64,000 nt of DNA, from assembly GCF_041088075.1 (NCBI RefSeq), contig NZ_JBGCVY010000046.1, forward strand, positions 4,091 through 68,090. The letters are read 5' to 3'. This document shows positions 1 to 8,642 of the stretch, piece after piece. The stretch's first letter is position 1. Each line of letters opens with the position of its first letter. The DNA comes from Mucilaginibacter_A sp041088075 (lineage in GTDB: Bacteria > Bacteroidota > Bacteroidia > Sphingobacteriales > Sphingobacteriaceae). The translations under genes were made by a program, and so were the position numbers. Below the pieces are notes generated by a model. That model was not told where the DNA came from, made no database searches, and saw only the letters and a program-made list of their open reading frames with translations.

Positions 1-641
1 TGCCTTACGACCAATATTTACATCGTTTTGCTGCTTATTTTCAACAAGGCGATATGGAAAGTAACGGAAAACATGTGGACCGGAACGGAAATGAAGTTGA
101 TTACTCGACCGGGCCAATTATTTGGGGCGAACCCGGAACCAACGGCCAACATGCTTTTTATCAGTTGATCCACCAGGGAACTAAATTAATCCCTTGTGAT
201 TTTATTGCACCGGCACAAAGCCATAACCCAACCGGCGATCATCATTCGATTTTGCTGTCCAACTTCTTCGCCCAAACCGAAGCTTTGATGAACGGCAAAA
301 CCCAAGAAGAAGTAACCGAAGAATTAAAAGCTGCCGGCAAAACTGCAGAAGAAATAGAAAAACTGGCGCCTTTTAAAGTTTTTGAAGGCAACCGGCCAAC
401 CAATTCTATTTTGTTTAAAGAAATTACGCCGCGTTCTCTCGGCAGTTTGATTGCTTTTTACGAACACAAAATATTTGTGCAAGGCATCATCTGGAACATC
501 TTTAGTTTTGACCAATGGGGCGTAGAACTGGGCAAGCAATTGGCCGTTAAAATCCAAAAAGAATTAAAAGGTGATGAACGGGTTAAAGACCATGATTCTT
601 CTACTAATGGTTTGATTAACCAGTATAAGGAGTGGCGGTAA
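1..641 (+). CDS. pgi: Glucose-6-phosphate isomerase, C-terminal part
   Basis: Interconverts glucose 6-phosphate and fructose 6-phosphate in the cytosol. The frame is open from base 3, so the gene begins before the window; an internal Met at 54 is not the start. The visible 213 residues hold the family's C-terminal block GTNGQHAFYQLIHQG, with the active-site His in GQHAFYQLIHQG, followed by IPCDFI and a late YEHKIFVQG stretch. The C terminus looks complete. An inverted pair of the dispersed repeat just after the stop probably forms its terminator. Identification rests on strongly conserved family motifs. Confidence 0.97.
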   Translation, partial: PYDQYLHRFAAYFQQGDMESNGKHVDRNGNEVDYSTGPIIWGEPGTNGQHAFYQLIHQGTKLIPCDFIAPAQSHNPTGDHHSILLSNFFAQTEALMNGKTQEEVTEELKAAGKTAEEIEKLAPFKVFEGNRPTNSILFKEITPRSLGSLIAFYEHKIFVQGIIWNIFSFDQWGVELGKQLAVKIQKELKGDERVKDHDSSTNGLINQYKEWR

Positions 642-650
642 TTTGGGGTT

Positions 651-693
651 GATAAAAGAAGCATTTGTAATTGTTGCAGATGCTTCTTTTATC
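651..693 (+). terminator. Inverted pair of core repeats, likely pgi terminator
   Basis: GATAAAAGAAGCAT at 651-664 is followed after 15 bases by its exact reverse complement at 680-693, giving a perfect 14-bp stem starting 10 bases after the pgi stop. The stem is AT-rich, so strength is uncertain. It is made of two copies of the dispersed TAAAANNAGYAT element, as paired uptake sequences form terminators in Neisseria. Confidence 0.6.
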
Positions 694-721
694 TATACTT
701 TTTCATGAAACTCAATTGTAA

Positions 722-1057
722 TTAATCTTCCAATAACATTTCAACTTCCGCTTGTAATACTGGGAGATGATTTACAACAACATTCCAAATTACAATATCA
801 TTTACATTATCATAAGCATGGATTACTTTATTGCGAAGATCAACAATCATCCGAGCATAAGAAATTTCGATACTTGGATTAATTTTCAATAATTTATTTA
901 CAGCTTCGCCGATAATTTCAAGTTCACGTTCAACTGCACGGCGTTTGGTTTTGTTAGCTTTATATTCTGTAAATATTCGTTTTCCTTCTAAATGTCCATC
1001 AACAGACGAAATAGCTTGTAGTACATCAGTAAGTAATTTCTTCTCCTAAAGATTCAT
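722..1057 (-). pseudogene. HepT-type HEPN toxin, interrupted by TAG at codon 4
   Basis: Reading from an ATG at 1057 that overlaps the stop of the nucleotidyltransferase gene (ATGA), the frame gives M-N-L, then TAG at 1048-1046, then an open frame of 107 residues to a TAA at 722. The body carries the HEPN/HepT motif RX4HXY as RNKVIHAY (Arg75, His80, Tyr82 counted from the ATG). In characterised HEPN/MNT pairs this motif is the RNase centre and its Tyr is AMPylated by the partner. No ATG, GTG or TTG lies between the TAG and Met70, which is too late to keep the fold. The gene is either disabled by a nonsense mutation, translated by readthrough, or started from a rare codon near the AGGAG at 1047-1043. 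Confidence 0.8.
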
Positions 1058-1356
1058 ATCACAAGTAACTTATTATTATTGATGCTTTCAATTAAATATG
1101 GATTATTTAAAGTTTCTTCTGCAACCAACTCTACTTCCAATTTCAATAAATCCTGCAAAGCATACAGTAGCTTAAAATAGTTGTTTCCATAAATTTGGAA
1201 ATCCAAATTAGGAGAAAATCGAATTAAAAAATCTACATCACTATCAGCTTTCATTTTACCTGATGCGGCACTGCCAAAAAGATAAGCCTGCTCTACGCCA
1301 TACAAACGCATCAATTGTTGTATTTGCGAAAGATTACTCTTGATAAACGGTTGCAT
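1054..1356 (-). CDS. MntA-type minimal nucleotidyltransferase antitoxin
   Basis: A 100-residue nucleotidyltransferase-fold protein with the MNT motif GSX10DXD: Gly28-Ser29 and Asp40-Val-Asp42. In studied systems MntA transfers AMP to a Tyr of the HEPN partner HepT and so silences its RNase. The gene overlaps the downstream HEPN frame by four bases (ATGA), the usual arrangement. The motif is intact, so the antitoxin looks functional, whereas its partner has an early stop codon. The pair lies at the end of the leftward dnaG-yraN-cyclotransferase run, with core repeats on both sides (680-691 and 1381-1392). Confidence 0.9.
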   Translation of the reverse strand: MQPFIKSNLSQIQQLMRLYGVEQAYLFGSAASGKMKADSDVDFLIRFSPNLDFQIYGNNYFKLLYALQDLLKLEVELVAEETLNNPYLIESINNNKLLVI

Positions 1357-1389
1357 AAATATTTAATTGGATTTTTGAGAATACTTCTT

Positions 1390-2478
1390 TTACACCCCTT
1401 TTTTCACAAACTTAACCTGGTACAAATGCGGCCATTTTTTGCCGGTGATAAAAATACGTTTGGTTTTTGCATCATAAGCAATACCGTTTAAAACATCCGC
1501 ATTTGGAAGCCGGTCGCGGTACAAGTTTGCCAAATCAATCCTTTGTAAAACAGCACCAGTCTTTGGGTCAATCACAATAATATCGTTGGTTTGATAAACA
1601 TTTGCATACAACTTCCCATTAATATATTCCAATTCATTGATACTGTCAATGGCTTTTTTATCATCATAAACATCAATAAAACCAATGGCGCGATACGTAT
1701 TTTTATCTAAAAACCAAATGCGGTTGGTTTTATCGTCCATGTACAATTTCTTCCCGTCAAAACACATTCCCCAACCTTCCTGGCCAACATTGTTGTTAAA
1801 CGTGTTGAGGAGTTTGAACGTAGCTTTATCATAAACATAACCAATCTTTTCAGTCCAAGTTAATTGGATGATTTTATTGCCGACAATAGAAATCCCTTCG
1901 GCAAATACAGTTGGGTCAACCATTGCTTTTTTCAATACTTTTCCGGTGGTTAAATCAACTTTCCTTAAACTGGATTGCCCTTCGGCAGGTTCGCCTTGTG
2001 GTGGTTTTAACCGGCCGCCGCCGCTTTCGTACAGAAAACCATCCTGATAAAGCAACCCTTCCGTATAACACGAAGTATCATGCGGAAACACCTTTTCTAC
2101 CTTGTAAGTCAATTCTTCCGGTGCTTTGGCAGCTAGCAAAACAATATTGGTGGTAACCGGCGTACTGTTTTTACCCTGATAAATTTGGGCGGTGATTTGC
2201 TTAACGCCCAACGGAAGTGTATCCGTTTTTAAAGTAAAAGCCGATAAATCTGTTTTTGCACCAAGCCGAACATCGTCCATCAAATAAACCACAGAATCTG
2301 CTTTGTAACCTTGCGGCGCTTTTACCTGCAAAGGCACATCTTTTCCGGCCTGAATATTTCCGCCAGCCTCCGGACTTAGGCTTAAAGTACTGTTATCTTC
2401 CTGGTTTTTAGGTTTATTTTGACAAGCATGTAAACTTAAAACAGCGGCCAAACTTAACAGGATCAACTTTTTATTCAT
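1390..2478 (-). CDS. Glutaminyl-peptide cyclotransferase lipoprotein
   Basis: A 362-residue secreted lipoprotein: signal peptide with lipobox LSLHAC (Cys at about residue 19), a linker and Ig-like stretch to about residue 120, then the plant/bacterial-type glutaminyl cyclase propeller with TEGLLYQDGFLYESGG, EGWGMCFDGKKLYM and NELEYINGKLYANV. The family converts N-terminal Gln to pyroglutamate in exported proteins, which fits the periplasm of Bacteroidota, where signal peptidase often exposes Gln. The TAA stop is the first three bases of a dispersed core repeat (1381-1392). It starts 10 bases after yraN ends, suggesting one leftward operon with dnaG and yraN. Confidence 0.88.
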   Translation of the reverse strand: MNKKLILLSLAAVLSLHACQNKPKNQEDNSTLSLSPEAGGNIQAGKDVPLQVKAPQGYKADSVVYLMDDVRLGAKTDLSAFTLKTDTLPLGVKQITAQIYQGKNSTPVTTNIVLLAAKAPEELTYKVEKVFPHDTSCYTEGLLYQDGFLYESGGGRLKPPQGEPAEGQSSLRKVDLTTGKVLKKAMVDPTVFAEGISIVGNKIIQLTWTEKIGYVYDKATFKLLNTFNNNVGQEGWGMCFDGKKLYMDDKTNRIWFLDKNTYRAIGFIDVYDDKKAIDSINELEYINGKLYANVYQTNDIIVIDPKTGAVLQRIDLANLYRDRLPNADVLNGIAYDAKTKRIFITGKKWPHLYQVKFVKKGV

Positions 2479-2487
2479 GTTTTATTT

Positions 2488-2856
2488 TTAATATGGGTCA
2501 GGCCAAAAAGCATCCTGAATATGGTTTAAACGATAATTGCCCTGCTTATCAAACAAAATGGCGACAATATCAAAACGCGCTTCGCCCTTAAAATCCATCA
2601 GTTCTATAAACTCGTCGGCCGCGCTTACCAGCAGCTTTTGTTTGGCAAAATCCACAAAATCTTCCGGTTCGCCAAAAGCGTTTCCGGTACGCGTTTTCAC
2701 TTCTACAAAAATGATGGTTTTATGGTGATAAGCTATTAAATCTACCTCTGCTTTTTGAAAACGCCAGTTCTCGTCCAAAATTTCGTAACCGGCATTTTCC
2801 AAATGTTGTTTGGCCAGCTCCTCGCCTTTGCGGCCTAAGTTATTGTGTTCGGCCAT
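2488..2856 (-). CDS. YraN family (UPF0102) nuclease-fold protein
   Basis: 122 residues matching the UPF0102/YraN family: GRKGEELAKQHLENAGY near the N terminus, then EVDLIAYH and FVEVKTR, the restriction-endonuclease-like D-ExK core. The family's role is not settled; Holliday-junction-like or repair roles have been suggested from fold and context. Its ATG overlaps the stop of dnaG (ATGA at 2856), so the two genes are probably translationally coupled. Confidence 0.93.
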   Translation of the reverse strand: MAEHNNLGRKGEELAKQHLENAGYEILDENWRFQKAEVDLIAYHHKTIIFVEVKTRTGNAFGEPEDFVDFAKQKLLVSAADEFIELMDFKGEARFDIVAILFDKQGNYRLNHIQDAFWPDPY

Positions 2857-4781
2857 TATTTTAAAATTACCGAACCGAGAAAATCAGAAATATTTTTTTC
2901 CACTTTTTTCATGTGCTGATATTGGTTCAGCAACACATCAATGTCGTCGTTGGAAGTTGTTTTTTGCAATTTTCGGCGGATGCCTTCCAAAATCTGGTCA
3001 ACTTTCCGTTTTTTGAGATGGAAGATGGCACCCAGAATCGTGGCTTTCATATTGTCTTCCTCGCTCGAAACCAAAATTTTATGCTTCTCGTACCAATTCT
3101 CGCTTAAAACATAAGGCGTGGAAATCATGGAAACGGCCAAATCGGTCACTTTACGATCTGGATGATGGATAAAAAAAGCTTCATTGGGCAGACGGCCGTT
3201 TTCCAGTTCCTGCCGATAAATATCCACCAGGTTTTTGCTTTCCGGGTTTTCAAACTCCACATCGCTCAGTTCCGAAATCATAAACGGGCCGATGTACGTG
3301 TTGGCAATGCCGTCCCAATCAATCATTTTGTTGCCGTAAGTAATGAGCAGGCGCACAATTTCTTTTTCCTGCGTGTCTTCTGCGGATACTGTTTTTACCG
3401 GTATAATTTCGGTGTGTTCGGTTTCCGGCTGAATGGGTTTTGGCGAAGCCTGGTCCTGCTTTTTCGCTTTAGCCTGCCGCATTTTGTTCAGCTCGGTCAG
3501 CAGCGAACGCTCGTCCATTTGCAGCAACGAACTGCATTCTTTCACAAAAACTGAAGCTTTGATCGAATCCGGAATTTTGGCAATACTTTCCACCACTTCG
3601 CGGATCACCTCTGCTTTTTTTATCGGGTCATTTTTGGCCTCGCTTAGCAGCGCGCCGGTTTTATACAGGATAAAATCTTTTTGGTGCTGATCAATGTAGG
3701 TTTTGAAAGCATTTGTTCCCACCTTGCGCACAAAAGAATCCGGGTCGTGGCCATCGGGGAAAGTAACCACTTTTACGTTCAGCCCTTCTTCCAAAATCAA
3801 ATCCAATCCGCGCAAAGCAGCTTTTATGCCTGCCGCATCGCCATCATATAAAATCGTAATGTTTTTGGTAGAACGACCTATCAGCCGGATTTGCTCAACC
3901 GTTAAAGAAGTTCCGGAAGAAGCAACCACATTTTCGATCCCGGCCTGATGAACAGAAATTACATCGGCATAACCTTCCACCAAATAACAATTATCGCTTT
4001 CGCGGATGGCTTTTTTGGCGAAGTACAAACCATAAAGCAAATTGGATTTATGGTAGATTTCCGATTCGGGTGAGTTAACGTATTTCGGAACGCTTTTGTC
4101 GTTCTTCAAAGTCCTCCCGCCAAAACCAACCACGCGGCCGGTAAAACTATGGATCGGGAACATCACGCGGCCGCGGTAACGATCGTACAACGAACCGTTA
4201 TCACGCTTCACCGACAAACCGCTTTCCAACAAAAATTCCTGCTGATAATTTTGTTTGATGGCCGCCGTGCTAAACGCGTCCCAATTATCAGGGGAGTAAC
4301 CCAGCTCAAACTTTTTGATGATATCTTCCCGAAAACCGCGCTCTTTAAAATAACTCAACCCGATGTTTTGCCCTTCCGGCGTTTCCAGCAAACTTTGCTG
4401 AAAAAACCTGGCGGCAAAAGCAGTAACCACCATCAGGCTTTCTCGGCGGTTGTCTTCTTCCTTGTTTTCGGGCGTTTGCTTGTCTTCTTCTACCTCAATA
4501 TTATACTTTTTGGCGAGCCATTTTAACGCTTCCGGATACGTAAATTTCTCGTGCTCCATTAAAAAAGTAACCGCAGAACCGCCAAGCCCGGTCGAAAAAT
4601 CCTTGAAAATCCCTTTCACCGGTGAAACCGTGAACGAAGGCGTTTTTTCGTTGGCAAAAGGCGAAAGGCCAACGTAATTGGCACCACGTTTTTTCAACTG
4701 CACAAACTCGCCGATCACCTCAACAATGTCGGTTGCTTCAAAAATGCGGTCAATGGTGGCTTTGTTGATCATCAATTGCAA
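2856..4781 (-). CDS. dnaG: DNA primase
   Basis: Synthesises RNA primers at the replication fork. 641 residues: N-terminal CHC2-like fold (about 1-100), catalytic domain with TOPRIM (about 260-350; glutamate in VEGYADV and the YDGDAAG acidic pair), and a C-terminal helicase-binding region. The zinc-binding domain is atypical: where the family has C-P-F-H and C-x2-C, this protein reads GLSPFANEKTPSF and IFKDFSTG, so all metal ligands are replaced while the surrounding fold residues remain. I recall similar substitutions in some Bacteroidota primases. The downstream yraN start overlaps its stop. The start at 4781 may be two or three codons early, since MINKATIDRI also fits. Confidence 0.97.
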   Translation of the reverse strand: MQLMINKATIDRIFEATDIVEVIGEFVQLKKRGANYVGLSPFANEKTPSFTVSPVKGIFKDFSTGLGGSAVTFLMEHEKFTYPEALKWLAKKYNIEVEEDKQTPENKEEDNRRESLMVVTAFAARFFQQSLLETPEGQNIGLSYFKERGFREDIIKKFELGYSPDNWDAFSTAAIKQNYQQEFLLESGLSVKRDNGSLYDRYRGRVMFPIHSFTGRVVGFGGRTLKNDKSVPKYVNSPESEIYHKSNLLYGLYFAKKAIRESDNCYLVEGYADVISVHQAGIENVVASSGTSLTVEQIRLIGRSTKNITILYDGDAAGIKAALRGLDLILEEGLNVKVVTFPDGHDPDSFVRKVGTNAFKTYIDQHQKDFILYKTGALLSEAKNDPIKKAEVIREVVESIAKIPDSIKASVFVKECSSLLQMDERSLLTELNKMRQAKAKKQDQASPKPIQPETEHTEIIPVKTVSAEDTQEKEIVRLLITYGNKMIDWDGIANTYIGPFMISELSDVEFENPESKNLVDIYRQELENGRLPNEAFFIHHPDRKVTDLAVSMISTPYVLSENWYEKHKILVSSEEDNMKATILGAIFHLKKRKVDQILEGIRRKLQKTTSNDDIDVLLNQYQHMKKVEKNISDFLGSVILK

Positions 4782-4892
4782 AAATAAGGTTTTGGGTTGA
4801 AGTGCGCCCGATGATTGATGCTTCTTTTATCGGGTAAAAATTTGGTTTATTCAAAAGAAAACAGGAAATCGGTTTTGAATAATTTACGCTTT

Positions 4893-5013
4893 GTCATTCC
4901 GAAACGAAGTGAGAAATCTTCTTCAAAAATTCAAGAAGTTATCTTTGGATTTTTAGGTGATAAAAGAAGCATCAAGTTGAAAGAATATCTCTTCCTGCGA
5001 ATCGAGATGACAA
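4893..5013. repeat. Composite hairpin element with core repeat in its loop
   Basis: Outer arms read CATTCCGAAACGAAGTGAG at the left and TCGAGATGACAAAA at the right, related to the common Bacteroidota intergenic hairpin (CATTTCGACnnAAGGGAGAAATCTT). A core repeat TAAAAGAAGCAT sits in the loop (4961-4972). The same design recurs at 13500, 32194, 32376 and 60680. The dnaG-to-ispF gap contains this element and two further cores (4818-4829 and 5039-5050). Confidence 0.6.
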
Positions 5014-5054
5014 AAAACGTCGAAATAACAGCGCAAGCATACTTCTTTTACCGC

Positions 5055-5534
5055 CTAAATTTTCTCGATCAAACAAACGGCATAAGCAACCACGCCTTCT
5101 TCGCGGCCGATAAAACCCATTTGCTCGTTGGTAGTGGCTTTGATGGAAATATCCTCTTCGTTGATCCCGGCAGCTTCAGAAATTTTAGTTTTCATTTCTT
5201 GGATATGCGGGTTAATTTTTGGCGCTTCCAAGCAAATCATCGCATCAATATTTCCGATGGTCCAGCTTTTTTCTCTAAGCAACCGCACGACTTCTTTTAG
5301 CAGGATTAAACTGCTGATGCCGCGCCAACGTTCATCGGTATTGGAAAAATGGAAACCGATATCGCGCAAATTGGCTGCACCCAGCAAGGCATCACAAATG
5401 GCATGCACCAAAACGTCCGCATCCGAATGGCCGAAAGCGCCGGAAATATGTTCGAGGTGAACGCCGCCCATCACAAACGGATGGCCTTTTTTAAGTTGAT
5501 GCACATCAAACCCAAACCCAACTTTTATTTTCAT
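5055..5534 (-). CDS. ispF: 2-C-methyl-D-erythritol 2,4-cyclodiphosphate synthase
   Basis: Fifth-step enzyme of the non-mevalonate isoprenoid pathway, forming the cyclic diphosphate with release of CMP. At 159 residues it has the normal length. GFGFDVHQL supplies the metal ligands Asp and His near residues 9-11, and GHSDADVLVHAICDALLGA carries the third His and the substrate loop. The C-terminal KATTNEQMGFIGR matches the CMP-binding region. It begins six bases after porV, so it probably shares that transcript. A core repeat (5039-5050) begins five bases past the stop. Confidence 0.97.
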   Translation of the reverse strand: MKIKVGFGFDVHQLKKGHPFVMGGVHLEHISGAFGHSDADVLVHAICDALLGAANLRDIGFHFSNTDERWRGISSLILLKEVVRLLREKSWTIGNIDAMICLEAPKINPHIQEMKTKISEAAGINEEDISIKATTNEQMGFIGREEGVVAYAVCLIEKI

Positions 5535-5540
5535 GCGTGC

Positions 5541-6692
5541 TTACCGTCCTTTTGATAAATCTCTGCCAAAACTGTAGCCCAAAGTAAAGCGCAACGTATT
5601 GGCCAACGCACTTTGCTGCTGGTTGGCCGCGAGGTAAGAAAAATCGAGGTTGAAATCCTGGTAACGGAAGCCTACGCCCAACGTTAAATACTTGCGGTTA
5701 CCGTAATTTGGGTTTTCGTAGAAGTAGCCGCTGCGCAACGCAAACTGGTGGTTGTACCAGTATTCCAGGCCGCCACCAAAATTAATTTCTTTCAGTTCCC
5801 CGCTTAAACCGGCATCGCTGAAAGAACCAAAAATACCGGAAGGCACCGAAGCCGTTGAGTTAGGGTTGGAAGGAACAAGCAGTTTATTGGCATCCAAAGT
5901 TGCAGTCAATTCATTATAAGTATCTAAATACCAAGTGTTGGCAACACCGACCCGTAGATTGGTTGGCAAAAAATACTTTTGCCCGGTTTCGGTATAACTG
6001 ATTTTAGAGCCGATGTTAGAAATGTTGACGCCAAAGGCAAACAAGTCGTCTTTGCCCAAAAACTGTGTCGGGTTTCGATAATACAAAGAAACATCGGCGG
6101 CCACTGCTGTTCCGGCTTTGGTTTGCTGGCCTTCGGAAAAACTGCCGTTGGATAAGTTGGAATAGATGAAACGCAACGAAGTCCCGAGCGAAAAATTCTC
6201 GCCAAACTTTCGGGCAAAACTGCCGTCAATGGCAAATTCGTTTGGTGTATAAGTTCCCTGGTCCTGCTGGTTATTGTCCACCAATTGGATTTTGCCGAGG
6301 TTGAAGTATTTTAGAGAAAGGCCGATGGTGTTCCGGTCGTCCAGTTTATGTGCATAACTTAAATAAGCGAGGTTAATATCGGGCACCAAACGGCGCAGCC
6401 ACGGGCTGTACGACAAAGAAAACTGGTCGCCGTTTTCGATAAAAGCCAGTTTTGAAGGGTTCCAGTAATTTGCGTTTTTATCGGTTGCCAAAGCCACGCC
6501 GGCATCACCGATGGCACCAGAACGTGCATCCGGGGAAACGGTAAGAAAAGGGACGGCAGTTTGGATAGCACCTGCCGTTGAACTCCCATTGGTATTGGTA
6601 CCGCCAACCTGCGCCTGTGCATTATACATATTAAACCCTAAACTTATTGTTAGTATTAAAAACCGCTTAATAATTGTATTGATATCCATCAA
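5541..6692 (-). CDS. porV: Type IX secretion system outer-membrane protein PorV
   Basis: 383 residues with a signal peptide ending near AQAQ, then the FadL-like OmpP1/PorV barrel. AVPFLTVSPDARSGAIGDAG and NANYWNPSKLAF are characteristic of PorV/LptO. PorV binds the C-terminal signal of secreted cargo and shuttles it from the SprA translocon to PorU/PorZ for attachment. It lies divergently from a gldJ-type gene with a 266-bp shared upstream region; no porU is visible here. ispF follows immediately. PorQ is the main alternative, but length and the N-terminal motif favour PorV. Confidence 0.85.
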   Translation of the reverse strand: MMDINTIIKRFLILTISLGFNMYNAQAQVGGTNTNGSSTAGAIQTAVPFLTVSPDARSGAIGDAGVALATDKNANYWNPSKLAFIENGDQFSLSYSPWLRRLVPDINLAYLSYAHKLDDRNTIGLSLKYFNLGKIQLVDNNQQDQGTYTPNEFAIDGSFARKFGENFSLGTSLRFIYSNLSNGSFSEGQQTKAGTAVAADVSLYYRNPTQFLGKDDLFAFGVNISNIGSKISYTETGQKYFLPTNLRVGVANTWYLDTYNELTATLDANKLLVPSNPNSTASVPSGIFGSFSDAGLSGELKEINFGGGLEYWYNHQFALRSGYFYENPNYGNRKYLTLGVGFRYQDFNLDFSYLAANQQQSALANTLRFTLGYSFGRDLSKGR

Positions 6693-6868
6693 ACTAAAAT
6701 AATAAGTTTAAAGCAAGCGCTAATTTTTTTTCGATAGTAGAAAAAATAAAACAAACCTTAAAACCGTTGTACCATGCAAATAACTTCTTTATAAGTTGCT
6801 TATTGCCAAAGCTAACTAATTTTTGATCTGCTGTAACCCTAAAGAAGTAATTTCGTTCAATATAATAA

Positions 6869-6876
6869 TATCTTTG
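6869..6876 (+). promoter_or_regulatory. Candidate -7 box upstream of gldJ
   Basis: TATCTTTG matches the Bacteroidota -7 consensus TAnnTTTG and lies 82 bases before the gldJ start; a second match, TAATTTTG, lies at 6883-6890. Which is used cannot be told. The rest of 6693-6958 is AT-rich with no gene seen. Confidence 0.4.
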
Positions 6877-6958
6877 AAAAGATAATTTTGATGCTTAAAT
6901 TTTTTATTGGCGTTTTTTACGAAATGTATTAAATTTACGTTCGACAGGAATTGAAAAA

Positions 6959-8569
6959 ATGAAAAGAAATTTTTACAGATGTACTTTATTGGTGTTGGCG
7001 ATTGGCGGGATTTTTAGCAGTTGCAATAAAGCAAAATCGCCAAAAACCGGTTGGGCCTATAACGACCGTACCAACGGCGGTTTCCAGGTTTTTGCCAAAA
7101 AACACCCTGCCCCGGGCCCGGGCTTGGTACCTATTGAAGGTGGTACTTTTGTGCTGGGCGGTTCTTTAAACGAAGATTTGCAGTTTGACTACAACAACAT
7201 CCGCCGCCGCGTTACCGTAGCTTCTTTTTATATGGACGAAACGGAAGTGGCCAATACCGACTGGCTGGAATATTTATACTGGATCAAGCGTACTTATCCG
7301 CAAGAACGCGAAATGTACTACAATGCCTTGCCGGATACACTGGTTTGGCGCCAGCCTTTATCTTACAACGAACCTTATGTTGATAATTACCTGCGCCATC
7401 CGGGCTACCAGGATTATCCGGTTGTAGGCGTAAGCTGGGACCAGGCAAACGATTATTGCGACTGGCGTACCCAACGCGTGAACGAAGAGATTTTGCGCGA
7501 ACGCGGCATCATCACCGATTGGAAAACCATGAGCAAAAGCGGTAAAACGGGTGCCGGTGCTGCTTTTAACACAGACATTTACCTGAACGGACAATACCGC
7601 GGTGCCGGAATTGACGGCAAACACATGCCGAAAGATTTAAACCCGGCCATAAAAGGTCAAGGCGGAAAAGCGGCTACACGCCCGGCACGGATTGAAGATG
7701 GTGTTTTGAAACAGCCTTACCGTTTGCCTTCCGAAGCAGAATGGGAATATGCCGCATTGGCTTTGGCCGGAAATACGCAATATGAAAACATCAGCGACGG
7801 AAAAGTTTACCCTTGGAACGGTATGGGCGTCCGTTCCCCTAAAAAAGGTACGCGCGGTTTGATCCTAGCCAACTTTAAACGTGGTGCCGGCGATAACATG
7901 GGAACCGGTGGTTATTTAAATGATAAAGCTGATATCACGGCACCGGTACGTTCTTATCCGCCAAACGATTTCGGTTTGTACAACATGGCCGGAAACGTAA
8001 ACGAGTGGACTGGTGATACTTACCGCCAGTTATCGTACGAAGATTTTGAAGATTTTAACCCTTTTCGCGGTAATATTTACACCAACAAAAGGTTGGCCAA
8101 CACAGACAGGGGTTTATTGGCAAAAGATAAATACGGCAAACCAATTAAAGATTTGGCCAAAACATCCAAAAAACAAAAATGGAGCGAACTGAACGGACAA
8201 GCTGCCACGGCCGCAGAAACCAATGCGGCCAATGCTAATCCAAACCAAACTGCGGTTATTGCTGCAAATGCTTCGGGCAAAGCCTTTACGCCTGATGTTC
8301 GCGGTTATAAAGATTCTGTAAATTCTTCTTTATACGGTAACACAACTTTGGTAAACGATCATTCTAAAGTTTACAAGGGCGGTTCGTGGAACGACCGCGC
8401 TTACTGGCTGAACCCGGCCACACGCCGTTTTATGGACGAAGAAGATACGAACGCCGAAGTTGGTTTCCGTTGTGCGATGGGCATGATTGGCGCGGCAGAA
8501 ATCAACCCGGCCAACAAACCGCACTTCCGGGTGAAAGCACAAAAATCACCTAAAAAGATTCAGTTGTAA
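6959..8569 (+). CDS. gldJ: Gliding motility lipoprotein GldJ-like
   Basis: 536 residues with a lipoprotein signal (IFSSC, Cys at about 22) and the formylglycine-generating-enzyme (sulfatase-modifying factor) fold: VPIEGGTFVLGG, YMDETEVANTDW, PVVGVSWDQANDYCDW, YRLPSEAEWEYAA, GLYNMAGNVNEWTGD and KGGSWNDRAYWLNP. TGWAYNDRTNGGF after the lipobox and the overall length fit GldJ rather than GldK. In Flavobacterium GldJ is needed for gliding and stability of type IX components. A low-complexity insertion (about 415-440, AATAAETNAANANPNQ) separates two conserved halves. A terminator hairpin follows at 8593. Confidence 0.85.
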   Translation: MKRNFYRCTLLVLAIGGIFSSCNKAKSPKTGWAYNDRTNGGFQVFAKKHPAPGPGLVPIEGGTFVLGGSLNEDLQFDYNNIRRRVTVASFYMDETEVANTDWLEYLYWIKRTYPQEREMYYNALPDTLVWRQPLSYNEPYVDNYLRHPGYQDYPVVGVSWDQANDYCDWRTQRVNEEILRERGIITDWKTMSKSGKTGAGAAFNTDIYLNGQYRGAGIDGKHMPKDLNPAIKGQGGKAATRPARIEDGVLKQPYRLPSEAEWEYAALALAGNTQYENISDGKVYPWNGMGVRSPKKGTRGLILANFKRGAGDNMGTGGYLNDKADITAPVRSYPPNDFGLYNMAGNVNEWTGDTYRQLSYEDFEDFNPFRGNIYTNKRLANTDRGLLAKDKYGKPIKDLAKTSKKQKWSELNGQAATAAETNAANANPNQTAVIAANASGKAFTPDVRGYKDSVNSSLYGNTTLVNDHSKVYKGGSWNDRAYWLNPATRRFMDEEDTNAEVGFRCAMGMIGAAEINPANKPHFRVKAQKSPKKIQL

Positions 8570-8592
8570 AATTGATTGTATAAAGTTTTTGA

Positions 8593-8625
8593 AAAAGCTG
8601 CTTCCAAAAGGAGGCAGCTTTTTTG
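8593..8625 (+). terminator. Terminator after gldJ
   Basis: AAAAGCTGCTTCC, a four-base loop, and GGAGGCAGCTTTT form a 13-bp stem with one mismatch, followed by TTTTT. It starts 24 bases after the gldJ stop. Confidence 0.85.
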
Positions 8626-8642
8626 TTTTTGGTGATTGTTGG

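Noticed and set aside
2913..4677. Open frames on the plus strand opposite dnaG
   Set aside because: Antisense shadows of a conserved gene; no family-like residues.
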